From: Chromobacterium haemolyticum
Lineage (GTDB): Bacteria > Pseudomonadota > Gammaproteobacteria > Burkholderiales > Chromobacteriaceae
Assembly (NCBI RefSeq): GCF_002081825.1
Contig: NZ_MUKU01000012.1
Span: forward strand, 89,126 to 153,125
Reading direction: 5' to 3'
DNA length: 64,000 nt
Under the pieces are notes generated by a model. It was given only the letters and a program-made list of their open reading frames with translations. It did not search any database and was not told where the DNA came from. Within the stretch, counting starts at the first letter, position 1. Each line of letters begins with the position of its first letter. The position numbers and the translations under genes were made by a program. Positions 7,893 to 15,065 of this stretch are shown here, piece after piece.

Positions 7893-8696
7893 CTACTCCC
7901 CTTTCATCCAGTAAAACAACATGCCCAGCCATTCCCGCAGCGCGGCGTGACATTCCTGCATCGCCCGCCCGCTGGGCAGCAACCAGGCCACGCCGCCTCC
8001 ATCGTAACGGATGAAGGCGGTTGGCGCGGCTGTCACGTCCAGAGCCTGACGCTGGAAAAACGGCAAGGCCCGGCGCAAATGCCAGCTCTGGCTGACCAAC
8101 GCAATCCGCTTGACCCCGGCCGCGTGCAACAGGCCGGCGGAATATCGGGCGTTTTCCAACGTGGTGTTGGAACGCGCCTCCACCCAACGCGGGACAATAC
8201 CGTATTCCTCGCGCAGGACCCTAGCCATCACCTCAGCCTCCGCTTCTCCGCCCATCGGCGCGCCGCCTGTCAGCAGGATCGGCTTGCCGCTTTGACGCGC
8301 CAACCGCGCGGCGTAACGCAGCCGCGCCAACGAATCCGCGCCGGGCTCCATCCCGCCGTATTCTGGCGCCGGCTTCTTGCCGCCGGACAACACCACAATA
8401 GCTTCCACCCGGCTCAGTTGCTCGGTGCTAATCACCGGATAACGTTCCAGGCTCCGGTTCAGCCACATCGCCGTCATCGGCGTGCTCAGGACGTACAAGC
8501 CCGCCATGCCTAACATCAGCAGGCAGGCCCCCAAGCGTCGCCAACGGCGACGCAGCCACAGTCCTAGCGACATCAGCAGCAACATGTTCAGCGGCGGCAA
8601 TAACAAGGAGCCCAAGACCAAGTGGACCAATACTTGCGCGGAAATTGAGGAAACCATGGGAAATGACAATGCGTTGATTTGGCGCCAGTTAAACAT
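7893..8696 (-). CDS. YdcF/ElyC-family (DUF218) membrane protein
   Basis: 267 residues with two N-terminal membrane segments (about 15-40 and 50-75) and a DUF218 domain (about 97-255). Landmarks are AIVVLSGG, then LTGGAP, ARSNTTLENARYS and LVSQSWHLRRA, as in YdcF, SanA and ElyC. ElyC of E. coli affects envelope and peptidoglycan precursor metabolism; the biochemical activity of the family is not settled. The start at 8696 lacks a clear ribosome site; an internal Met 13 codons later is an alternative. Confidence 0.8.
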   Translation of the reverse strand: MFNWRQINALSFPMVSSISAQVLVHLVLGSLLLPPLNMLLLMSLGLWLRRRWRRLGACLLMLGMAGLYVLSTPMTAMWLNRSLERYPVISTEQLSRVEAIVVLSGGKKPAPEYGGMEPGADSLARLRYAARLARQSGKPILLTGGAPMGGEAEAEVMARVLREEYGIVPRWVEARSNTTLENARYSAGLLHAAGVKRIALVSQSWHLRRALPFFQRQALDVTAAPTAFIRYDGGGVAWLLPSGRAMQECHAALREWLGMLFYWMKGE

Positions 8697-8711
8697 GCGA
8701 CGCCCGGCAAA

Positions 8712-9794
8712 TCAATGCAGCGGAAACCAGATGGCCGCATAGGCGCGGCGGTAGCCGTTGTCCGGGTCGTAACCGATACTCAGATAACTATCGCGTATCG
8801 TCTGCTTGACCAGCAAATGAGGCTGGGTGACGTAAAGGCTGGGCAGCTGACCGGCAAAGGCCCGGTTTAGCTCGTCGGCCATCTGCCAACCATGCAGGTG
8901 CAAGGGTTCGGCGATGGTCGCTTCCTGCATCAAGCCCGCTCGAATCCGCCTCATCGCGCTCAGCGAGCCGTCTCCCAATGAGATATTCACGACGGAGGCG
9001 TTCAGCTTCCCCAGCGGGTGGCCGATGGAATCGTAATACAAGTCGTTGATGCCTATGCTGTGGGTCCAGGCCTTGCCGTGGCGCTGATACAACTCGGTCA
9101 CCTTATCCGGCAGCTCCTGCTGGACCTGGGCCAGCGAAATGTCCTCCACCGCCAAAACCTTGCAGCGCTGGCAAGCTTGCAGTTGCCGCACCGCCTGCCT
9201 GGTTTTGGCGGTGGCGATGGCAAAACGGCTATCGGTGAACAACACCACGCCGATCGGACCGCGGCTGCTGGCCACGATGTAGTCGGCGGCGGCTTGCGCC
9301 GCGGCCAACGGGCTGGTGGTGATATTGGTGAACAACAAGCCGGGCAAGGGTCCGGGTTTGTCGCCGGCATGCCAGCCAAGCACAGTCACGCCCTGCGCAT
9401 GCAGACGTTGAATCTGCGGCAGAAACTCCTGAGCGTCGAAGCCCCCCAAGGCCACGGCGGCCGGCCGTTCCCGCTGCGCTCTCTCCAGAAACTGGAGCAG
9501 CGAACTCCGCTGCCCCTGACCGTCCAGCAGCGTCAAGCGCCAGCCCAACAAACGTCCGGCCTCGGCCAAACCCCGGTAGACCCCAACCACGCCGCCGTTG
9601 CGCAGATCCGAGGCCAAAAACCAGACGCTGCGGCCAGGCTGTGCCGCCGGACCGCTGACGGGGCCGTCCCACTCGACCCACTCCCGCGCCGGGTTGTCCC
9701 GCGCTTGCGGAGCGTCAGCACCTATGACCGCGGAGCCGGCGATGGCGGACTCCACGCTCAGCAGACACAGGAGCAGTATAAGAAGGCGCAACAT
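8712..9794 (-). CDS. Orphan periplasmic sugar-binding-type protein (LacI/RbsB fold)
   Basis: 360 residues with a signal peptide (MLRLLILLLCLLSVESAIA) and a type I periplasmic-binding fold, as in ABC sugar-binding proteins and LuxP. Segments such as AAVALGGFDAQEF, VTVLGWHAG and PLAAAQAAADYIV match the binding-cleft pattern. I took the Met at 9794 because the signal peptide starts there; the frame before it reads as Arg/Cys-rich noise. No permease or ATPase gene is near, so the protein may serve a distant transporter or act as a periplasmic sensor subunit. The ligand is unknown. Confidence 0.7.
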   Translation of the reverse strand: MLRLLILLLCLLSVESAIAGSAVIGADAPQARDNPAREWVEWDGPVSGPAAQPGRSVWFLASDLRNGGVVGVYRGLAEAGRLLGWRLTLLDGQGQRSSLLQFLERAQRERPAAVALGGFDAQEFLPQIQRLHAQGVTVLGWHAGDKPGPLPGLLFTNITTSPLAAAQAAADYIVASSRGPIGVVLFTDSRFAIATAKTRQAVRQLQACQRCKVLAVEDISLAQVQQELPDKVTELYQRHGKAWTHSIGINDLYYDSIGHPLGKLNASVVNISLGDGSLSAMRRIRAGLMQEATIAEPLHLHGWQMADELNRAFAGQLPSLYVTQPHLLVKQTIRDSYLSIGYDPDNGYRRAYAAIWFPLH

Positions 9795-9819
9795 GGACCC
9801 ACTATAGACCACGGCCGGA

Positions 9820-10782
9820 TCAAAGCGCCGCGCCGCCCCCCGCCAGCAATTGGCCGGCCACTTCCGCCGCCACGGCGAACAACAGCGGCGACAGACGCTG
9901 CGCCTGCAAACCCGTCGCACCATGCCGGCTGATCGCCAGTCCGTTCCATGGCATGCGCTCGCCGATCAGGCAAGCTGCCAGCTTGCCGCCGCCTCTCTCG
10001 GCCGCGGCCTCAATCTCCGGCAGACGCCGACGCAAAGCGCGGCACACGTCGGCCTCCGCCACAAAAGCCAAAGCCACCCCGGCCGCCACCCGCCGGATGC
10101 GCAGGCAGAATGCGCCGATTCCCGGCGCCGTCAGCCACAGCAGCAGGTCCAAGTCGTCCAGCTCCGGCTCGGACTCGCGCTCCAGCGCATCCTCGACGCT
10201 CAATGCCAGCGTCGGACCGCCCCAGAGCCAAAACGGCAAGGTCAGCGGCAAGGGCGGCTCGCCAGTGGCCTGTCTGACGCCGGCCAGAGCCAGTTCCGGC
10301 AGCTGTTGCAACAAAGCGCCCGGCAGATGATTGCCACCCGCCTGCTGAAACTGAGTCGCGGCCTGAGTCAGCCGTCCCAACAAAGCCTGTCGCCAGGATT
10401 GAGCCAGTTCAGCCGCAGTCGGCAGCGGTTTCGCCAGCTTCGGCATCGCAGCCTGCTCCAGTTGCCAGGCTCGCGCCGGCGCTTCGTCGCCGCCGTCCTT
10501 GTCCGGCTTTTCCAGCACCAGCGACAGCTGGAGTCGCGGCTGCGTGGCTAGCACCAGCACTTTCAACACTGTGCCGGGCGTCAACTCCGTCGCGCCTTGC
10601 GGCCAAGCCGGCAGGTTCAGCAGAATGCCTTCGCCGCTCAATAGCGGGCGACCGTCCGCGCCCGGGCTCAACACGGCCTGCCACTCCCGGCCCGGCGCAA
10701 GCTCCGCGCCCGGCTGCGCGCCGTTCGAAATCGGCGCGCTCGGCGTGACCGGGGTCGCCGCCGTGATCGCTCGGATTGAAAT
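9820..10782 (-). CDS. FliK C-terminal-like protein with apparent ATT start
   Basis: About 320 residues. The C-terminal two thirds resemble the hook-length control (Flg_hook) fold: LPLTLPFWLWGGPTLAL, then an LRIRR strand and ALRRRLPEIEA. FliK measures hook length and switches export specificity; this may be a paralogue or a divergent FliK. A GTG at 10674 opens the frame, but upstream sequence stays open and coding-like (Ala/Pro-rich) for 36 more codons. A strong GAAGGAGC lies about 7 nt before ATT at 10782-10780, with no ATG, GTG or TTG at that position. Flagellin lies immediately upstream, separated by a terminator. Confidence 0.55.
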   Translation of the reverse strand: MSIRAITAATPVTPSAPISNGAQPGAELAPGREWQAVLSPGADGRPLLSGEGILLNLPAWPQGATELTPGTVLKVLVLATQPRLQLSLVLEKPDKDGGDEAPARAWQLEQAAMPKLAKPLPTAAELAQSWRQALLGRLTQAATQFQQAGGNHLPGALLQQLPELALAGVRQATGEPPLPLTLPFWLWGGPTLALSVEDALERESEPELDDLDLLLWLTAPGIGAFCLRIRRVAAGVALAFVAEADVCRALRRRLPEIEAAAERGGGKLAACLIGERMPWNGLAISRHGATGLQAQRLSPLLFAVAAEVAGQLLAGGGAAL

Positions 10783-10818
10783 AGCCGTGCTCCTTCAAAA
10801 AAACCACTCGCATGACGC

Positions 10819-10850
10819 AAAAAAAGCCAGCCGCATACGCAGCTGGCTTT
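10819..10850 (-). terminator. Rho-independent terminator of flagellin
   Basis: On the minus strand AAAGCCAGC (10850-10842) pairs with GCTGGCTTT (10831-10823), followed by a T run reaching 10819. Confidence 0.85.
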
Positions 10851-10882
10851 GGATACGCGCCGGATCGACGCTGAATCGTAAA

Positions 10883-11914
10883 TTACTGCAGCAGGGACAT
10901 GGCCAGGCTGCTCATGCTGCCGCTTTGCTTCAGCATGGAAGTGCCGGCTTGCATCAGCATTTGCTTGGAAGTCATGCTGGCGCTTTCGTTGGCGTAGTCG
11001 GTATCCATGATACGACCCTTGGCGGCCAGGGTGTTGTTGTTGACGTTGGCCAGGTTGTTGTTCACGTGGTCCAGACGGTTGGCGTTGGCGCCCAGGGAGG
11101 AGCGAACCGAACCTACCGAATCCAGAGCGGCCTGGATGGTGTTGATGGTGTCGGTCTTGCCGATTTCGTCGCCATTGGTGGCCTTATCTACCGCGGCCTG
11201 GCCGTCTTGCTGTGCCTTCAGCGCGGTTTCGTAAGCGGTTTTCTTGGTTGCATCGGTCGGAGCGGCGTCGTAAGCGGCTTTGGCGGTGTCGGTCGCGGTC
11301 ACCAGGGCCGGCATCGCATCGGTAGCGGTCTTGACAGCGGCGGCGTAGGCGGTGCCGGCGGCGTCATCCTTGAAGAAGGTCTTGGAAACGCTGCCCAGCG
11401 CATTGTTCAGCGCGGTCATGCCGTCCTTCATGTTCACCGTCATGGATTCGTCGGCCGACGCGCCGATCTGGAACTTCATCTCATCGGTCAGCTTGCCGCC
11501 TTGCAGCAGTTTCTCGCCGCCGAAGGAGGTGTTCTTCATGATGTTGGTCAGTTCCTTGCCCAGTTCGGCGAATTCGGACTGCATCGCGCTCTTGTCGGCC
11601 TTGGTGGAGGTGGCGTTGGCGCCTTCGGTGGACAGGTCCTTCATGCGCTGCAGGATGTTGGACACTTCGTTCAGCGCGCCTTCGGCGGTTTGCAGCATGG
11701 AGATGCCGTTCTGCGCGTTCTTCATCGCCACTTGCATGCCGCGGCTTTGCGCGTCCAGACGGGTGGCGATCTGCAGGCCGGCGGCGTCGTCCATTGCGGA
11801 GTTGATGCGGAAGCCGGTGCCCAGACGGGTCATCGAGGTGGACAGCGCGGTTTGGGTGCCGGTCAGGTTGGACTTGGTGTTCAGTGCGGCGATATTGGTG
11901 TGCAGGCTCAGCAT
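10883..11914 (-). CDS. fliC: Flagellin
   Basis: 343 residues. This is the filament subunit, exported by the flagellar type III system. The conserved D0/D1 N-terminus (SLHTNIAALNTKSNL, then GTGFRINSAMDDAAGLQIA) and C-terminus (NRLDHVNNNLANVNNN and the SLLQ end) flank an Ala/Thr/Lys-rich middle of about 80 residues that stands in for the variable domains, so it is a short flagellin. I placed the start at the Met at 11914, with GGAGC upstream; the frame continues through the promoter region without meaning. A sigma-28-type promoter lies upstream and a terminator follows. Confidence 0.95.
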   Translation of the reverse strand: MLSLHTNIAALNTKSNLTGTQTALSTSMTRLGTGFRINSAMDDAAGLQIATRLDAQSRGMQVAMKNAQNGISMLQTAEGALNEVSNILQRMKDLSTEGANATSTKADKSAMQSEFAELGKELTNIMKNTSFGGEKLLQGGKLTDEMKFQIGASADESMTVNMKDGMTALNNALGSVSKTFFKDDAAGTAYAAAVKTATDAMPALVTATDTAKAAYDAAPTDATKKTAYETALKAQQDGQAAVDKATNGDEIGKTDTINTIQAALDSVGSVRSSLGANANRLDHVNNNLANVNNNTLAAKGRIMDTDYANESASMTSKQMLMQAGTSMLKQSGSMSSLAMSLLQ

Positions 11915-11970
11915 AGCTTTTGCTCCAGAAGTCAGGTTGGTTGGTCCGGCATCGCTGCCGTCACCATCAC

Positions 11971-11997
11971 AAGGCGGCGGCGGAGAGGCAAACTTAA
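11971..11997 (-). promoter_or_regulatory. Sigma-28 (FliA) type promoter of fliC
   Basis: On the minus strand TTAAGTTT (11997-11990), 11 nt, then GCCGCCTT (11978-11971). The -35 fits the TAAAGTTT consensus in 7 of 8 positions. The -10 keeps only GCCG, so this is weaker than the flgK site. Confidence 0.5.
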
Positions 11998-12008
11998 GCT
12001 CAATTGAA

Positions 12009-12024
12009 ATGTGAAAAATCACAT
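12009..12024. promoter_or_regulatory. 16-bp perfect palindrome upstream of the fliC promoter
   Basis: ATGTGA and TCACAT flank four As, 12 bp upstream of the sigma-28 -35 hexamer. The halves are CRP/Vfr-like (TGTGA/TCACA), but the spacer is 4 instead of 6. Confidence 0.35.
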
Positions 12025-12187
12025 CGACCATGCTTCGCTCCGCATCGACGACAATTCACGCCATCATCAATCGGACCGCTCCAGCCCCCGCGGCTTGGCC
12101 ACGCGGCGCCTTAAAGCCAGTAGCCACCGCCCCCGCAACTTGCTATCGTCGATTCATTCTCTGCGTTAACGCATCGCCGGAGCCCCC

Positions 12188-12937
12188 ATGGCACTATCCT
12201 TTTCCGAGCTGATCGCTCAGTACTGGTCTACCCCCAAGTGGGAAATCAATCTGCTCATCACGCTAAACCTGTTCGGCGGCCTGCTGCTGGGTTGCCTGAT
12301 GGGTTACGAGCGCTGGTTCAACGGCCGCGCCGCCGGCATGCGCACCTATGGCCTGGTATCCATGGCCTCCGCCGCGGCCATCAGCATCGTCGGTTATTCC
12401 GGCTACTGGTACGGCGGCCTCTATCCCGACATGACCCATGGCGACATGACCCGGGTGGCCCAAGGCGTCCTGACCGGCGTCGGCTTCCTGGGCGCCGGCA
12501 TGATCATGAAGGAAGGGCTGAGCATCAGCGGCCTCACCTCCGCCGCCTCGATCTGGATGTCCTCTGTGATCGGCATCCTGGTCGGCGTCGGTTTCTACGC
12601 CGCCGCCATCGCCATTACTTTGCTGTGCGTGCTGTGCATGCTCTCCATCAATCAGATGGAGAACCGCTTGCCGCGCCGCTTCAGCCTGTTCATCGTCATC
12701 CGCTTCAAGCCGGAATACCAATGGACGGTGCAGACGCTCAGCGCCGGTCTGCTTCGCTTCGGCGTGCGTCTGCACGAGGACAGCATCGCGCTGAACGCCG
12801 GCCCGGACGCCACCGAATGGAGCTTTCTGGTCTCCGCGCAAAACCGGCGCGACCTGATCAATGTCGTGGACCTGTCGCGCGAAATCATGCAGATCGACCA
12901 TATCGAAACCCTCAGCATCCAGCCCGCGCGCAATTAA
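12188..12937 (+). CDS. MgtC/SapB-family membrane protein
   Basis: 249 residues. The N-terminal half has four to five membrane helices with the MgtC signature (GCLMGYERW, then GMRTYGLVSM and GVGFLGAGMIMKEG). The C-terminal half is a soluble ACT-like domain (from about 160). MgtC proteins in pathogens support survival in macrophages and at low magnesium, partly by acting on the F-ATPase; many environmental homologues are uncharacterised. It is transcribed away from fliC; no clear promoter was seen. Confidence 0.88.
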   Translation: MALSFSELIAQYWSTPKWEINLLITLNLFGGLLLGCLMGYERWFNGRAAGMRTYGLVSMASAAAISIVGYSGYWYGGLYPDMTHGDMTRVAQGVLTGVGFLGAGMIMKEGLSISGLTSAASIWMSSVIGILVGVGFYAAAIAITLLCVLCMLSINQMENRLPRRFSLFIVIRFKPEYQWTVQTLSAGLLRFGVRLHEDSIALNAGPDATEWSFLVSAQNRRDLINVVDLSREIMQIDHIETLSIQPARN

Positions 12938-12981
12938 GGCCTATCGCCCGGCCGGCCCGCCGGCTAGGTGTTTCCACGCCA

Positions 12982-13008
12982 TCAAGTTTCCCTCCGGATT
13001 GACGATAT
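12982..13008 (+). promoter_or_regulatory. Sigma-28 (FliA) type promoter of the EF-hand-like protein
   Basis: TCAAGTTT (12982-12989), an 11-nt spacer and GACGATAT (13001-13008). The -35 is identical to that of the flgK promoter. The -10 matches GCCGATAA in 6 of 8 positions. It lies 34 bp before the ATG at 13043. Confidence 0.6.
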
Positions 13009-13042
13009 CAGTTCACCTACACTTCCTGTTCCGGAGTCTGCA

Positions 13043-14068
13043 ATGCGAGTCGCGTCCATGGCGCTGTCGATGAGCAGCCAATACAGCTTCAGCCAAAGTC
13101 TCAGCGTTCAACAACAAAGCCGCACCTGGGCGCAGCTGCCCCCGTCCTCCCCTCCGGCCAAACCCTCCTCCGACGTCAGCCTAAGCTCCGACGGCGTCAA
13201 CGCCAGCGCCAAGGACAAGGCCTTCGCCGATGGCATGACGCCGATGCTGGGGCTGATCAAGGACATTCTGGAAAAGGTGCTGGGCGTCAAGTTCAAGGTT
13301 GTTGACGGCACTTTGCAAAGAGACGACGGCCAAGATGAACCATCCGCCGACTCGCGCCCCGCGCGATCCGGCCAGTCCTCTGTCCCGCAGTCGCAGCAAG
13401 CGCGCGCCGGCGGCGAACTCAAACAAACCGTTGACTATCAGGAAAGCGAAAGCCTGGCGTTTTCGGCCAAGGGTTCGATCAAGACCCAAGACGGACGCGA
13501 GTTCAATTTCGCGCTGGACGTGCAAATGAGCCGCAGCTTCGAATACCACAGCAGCAGCACGATACAGTTTGGCAACGGCAAGGCCACCGACCCGCTGATG
13601 CTCAGTCTGGGCAACGACGCCGGCAGCTTCAGCGGCGCCAGCGTCAGCTTCGACCTGCAAAGCAACGGCAAGCAAACCCAGCTGCCCTTCATCAACAACG
13701 GCGGCTGGCTGGCCCTGGACCGCAACGGCGACGGCAAGATCAATGATGGCAAGGAATTGTTCGGCACCCAATCAGGCAACGGCTTCGCCGATCTGGCCAA
13801 GCTGGACGGCAACGGCGACGGCGTGCTGGACGACGGCGACGCCGCGTTCGCGCAATTGAAGCTCTGGTCCGGCCGCGACGGCGACAAGGACCAGTTGATG
13901 GGCTTGAAGGAATTGGGCATCGGCGCCATCCTGCTGCCCAGCGTGGACAGTCCGTTCAGCATCAAGAACGCCGACAATCAATCCCAAGCCGACATCCGCC
14001 GTTCCGGCGTCTATCTGACCGAAGACGGCCGCGCCGGCCGCGTCAGCCAGGTAGACGTCTACGGCTGA
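13043..14068 (+). CDS. Unknown protein with EF-hand-like calcium loops, sigma-28 regulated
   Basis: 341 residues, function unknown. The N-terminal 120 residues are Ser/Gln/Pro-rich and low in complexity, with no signal peptide. A beta-rich middle (about 135-220) leads into two calcium-loop motifs, DRNGDGKINDGKELFG and DGNGDGVLDDGD. These are the DxNxDGxI type found in dockerin- and VCBS-linked proteins. The ATG at 13043 has GGAG upstream, and the promoter is of the flagellar class. Its position between flagellin and flgL suggests a late flagellar or secreted role. It might leave by the flagellar export system, but that is inference. Confidence 0.65.
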   Translation: MRVASMALSMSSQYSFSQSLSVQQQSRTWAQLPPSSPPAKPSSDVSLSSDGVNASAKDKAFADGMTPMLGLIKDILEKVLGVKFKVVDGTLQRDDGQDEPSADSRPARSGQSSVPQSQQARAGGELKQTVDYQESESLAFSAKGSIKTQDGREFNFALDVQMSRSFEYHSSSTIQFGNGKATDPLMLSLGNDAGSFSGASVSFDLQSNGKQTQLPFINNGGWLALDRNGDGKINDGKELFGTQSGNGFADLAKLDGNGDGVLDDGDAAFAQLKLWSGRDGDKDQLMGLKELGIGAILLPSVDSPFSIKNADNQSQADIRRSGVYLTEDGRAGRVSQVDVYG

Positions 14069-14083
14069 ACCCGGCCCGCGCCA

Positions 14084-14115
14084 ACGACAAAGGCCGCTTG
14101 CGCGGCCTTTGTCGT
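14084..14115. terminator. Shared hairpin between convergent genes
   Basis: A perfect 14-bp stem, ACGACAAAGGCCGC with GCGGCCTTTGTCGT, and a 4-nt loop lie between the EF-hand-like gene and flgL. The T run is short, so termination may be partial in both directions. Confidence 0.65.
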
Positions 14116-14131
14116 ATCCGGCGGACGCCGG

Positions 14132-15055
14132 TCAGGAGATATAGTTGAACAGCGAGAGCTGAGTCACCTTGTTATAGGTCAGCTGGCTGTATTTCAACGA
14201 GGTCTGCGCCAAGGTGAAATCAGAGATCGCCTGCGGCATGTCCAGATCCTGCAAATCGCCAATGCTGCTGGCGTACTGCAATTTCAGGCTGCCCCCTACA
14301 TTCTGCATATTGTCGTTCTGCTGGCCGCGAGCGCCGATGGACGCCAACGCTAGCGACATCTGCTGCTGAGCCGAGTCGATGGCGTTGATCGCGCTGTTCA
14401 ACTGGGTTCCGAAGTTGGCTGGCTTTGGATTCTGGCCCAACAGGGTGTTCAGCTGAATCAGGCCATCGAAGGCCGCGGTGGCGCTGCCGCCCGGCGTGCC
14501 GAACACCGTGCTGCCCGGATCGGAAATCGTCATCTGCTGCGAGGCGCTGATCTGTACACTGCGCTGGCCGGTATCGCCCAGATACGAAGCCGGCGGCACC
14601 GCCGACAGGCTGACTGCGAAAGGCAGCGTATCGGTCTTGTTGCCGCTGAACAGATAATTGCCGCGGCCGTCCGTGGAGTTGGCGTAGGTCGTCAACTCGG
14701 TAATGCCCTCCTGCAACTGCTTCTGAATCGCCTGCAGCTCGGTTGGGCTCAAGGCGCCGCTGCCGGCGGAAATCGCCAGGCTCTTCATGCTGGCCATCAG
14801 GTCCGACGAACTTTTAATCGCGGTCTCGGACAGCGACAGCCAAGAGCTCACTGCCTGGGTATTGCTGATGTACTGGCTGTTCTGGCCCTGCGACTGACTG
14901 ATCAGCAGAATGCGCGCCGCGGCCACCGGATCGTCGGCCGGCGTCACCACCCGCTGCTGATTGTCGATCTGCATCGTGAGCTTGTAAATGCTGGCCTGCA
15001 AGCTCTGCATATTGTTCAGGCCGGACTGATAAATGTTGTTGGAGCTGATACGCAT
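14132..15055 (-). CDS. flgL: Flagellar hook-associated protein 3
   Basis: 307 residues. FlgL forms the second hook-filament junction ring, next to the filament, and leaves by the flagellar export system. The flagellin-like N-terminus (MRISSNNIYQSGLNNMQ) with the downstream QQRVVTPADDPVAAARIL stretch is the FlgL hallmark, and the coiled-coil C-terminus ends SLFNYIS. TAAGGAGAG precedes the ATG. It follows flgK by 10 bp and is the last gene of the cluster; flgK and flgL share the sigma-28 promoter in front of flgK. Confidence 0.95.
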   Translation of the reverse strand: MRISSNNIYQSGLNNMQSLQASIYKLTMQIDNQQRVVTPADDPVAAARILLISQSQGQNSQYISNTQAVSSWLSLSETAIKSSSDLMASMKSLAISAGSGALSPTELQAIQKQLQEGITELTTYANSTDGRGNYLFSGNKTDTLPFAVSLSAVPPASYLGDTGQRSVQISASQQMTISDPGSTVFGTPGGSATAAFDGLIQLNTLLGQNPKPANFGTQLNSAINAIDSAQQQMSLALASIGARGQQNDNMQNVGGSLKLQYASSIGDLQDLDMPQAISDFTLAQTSLKYSQLTYNKVTQLSLFNYIS

Positions 15056-15065
15056 CGGTCTCTCC

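Noticed and set aside
12009..12024. CRP site upstream of fliC
   Set aside because: Half-sites fit but the spacer is 4 nt and not 6, so it is listed only as an unassigned palindrome.
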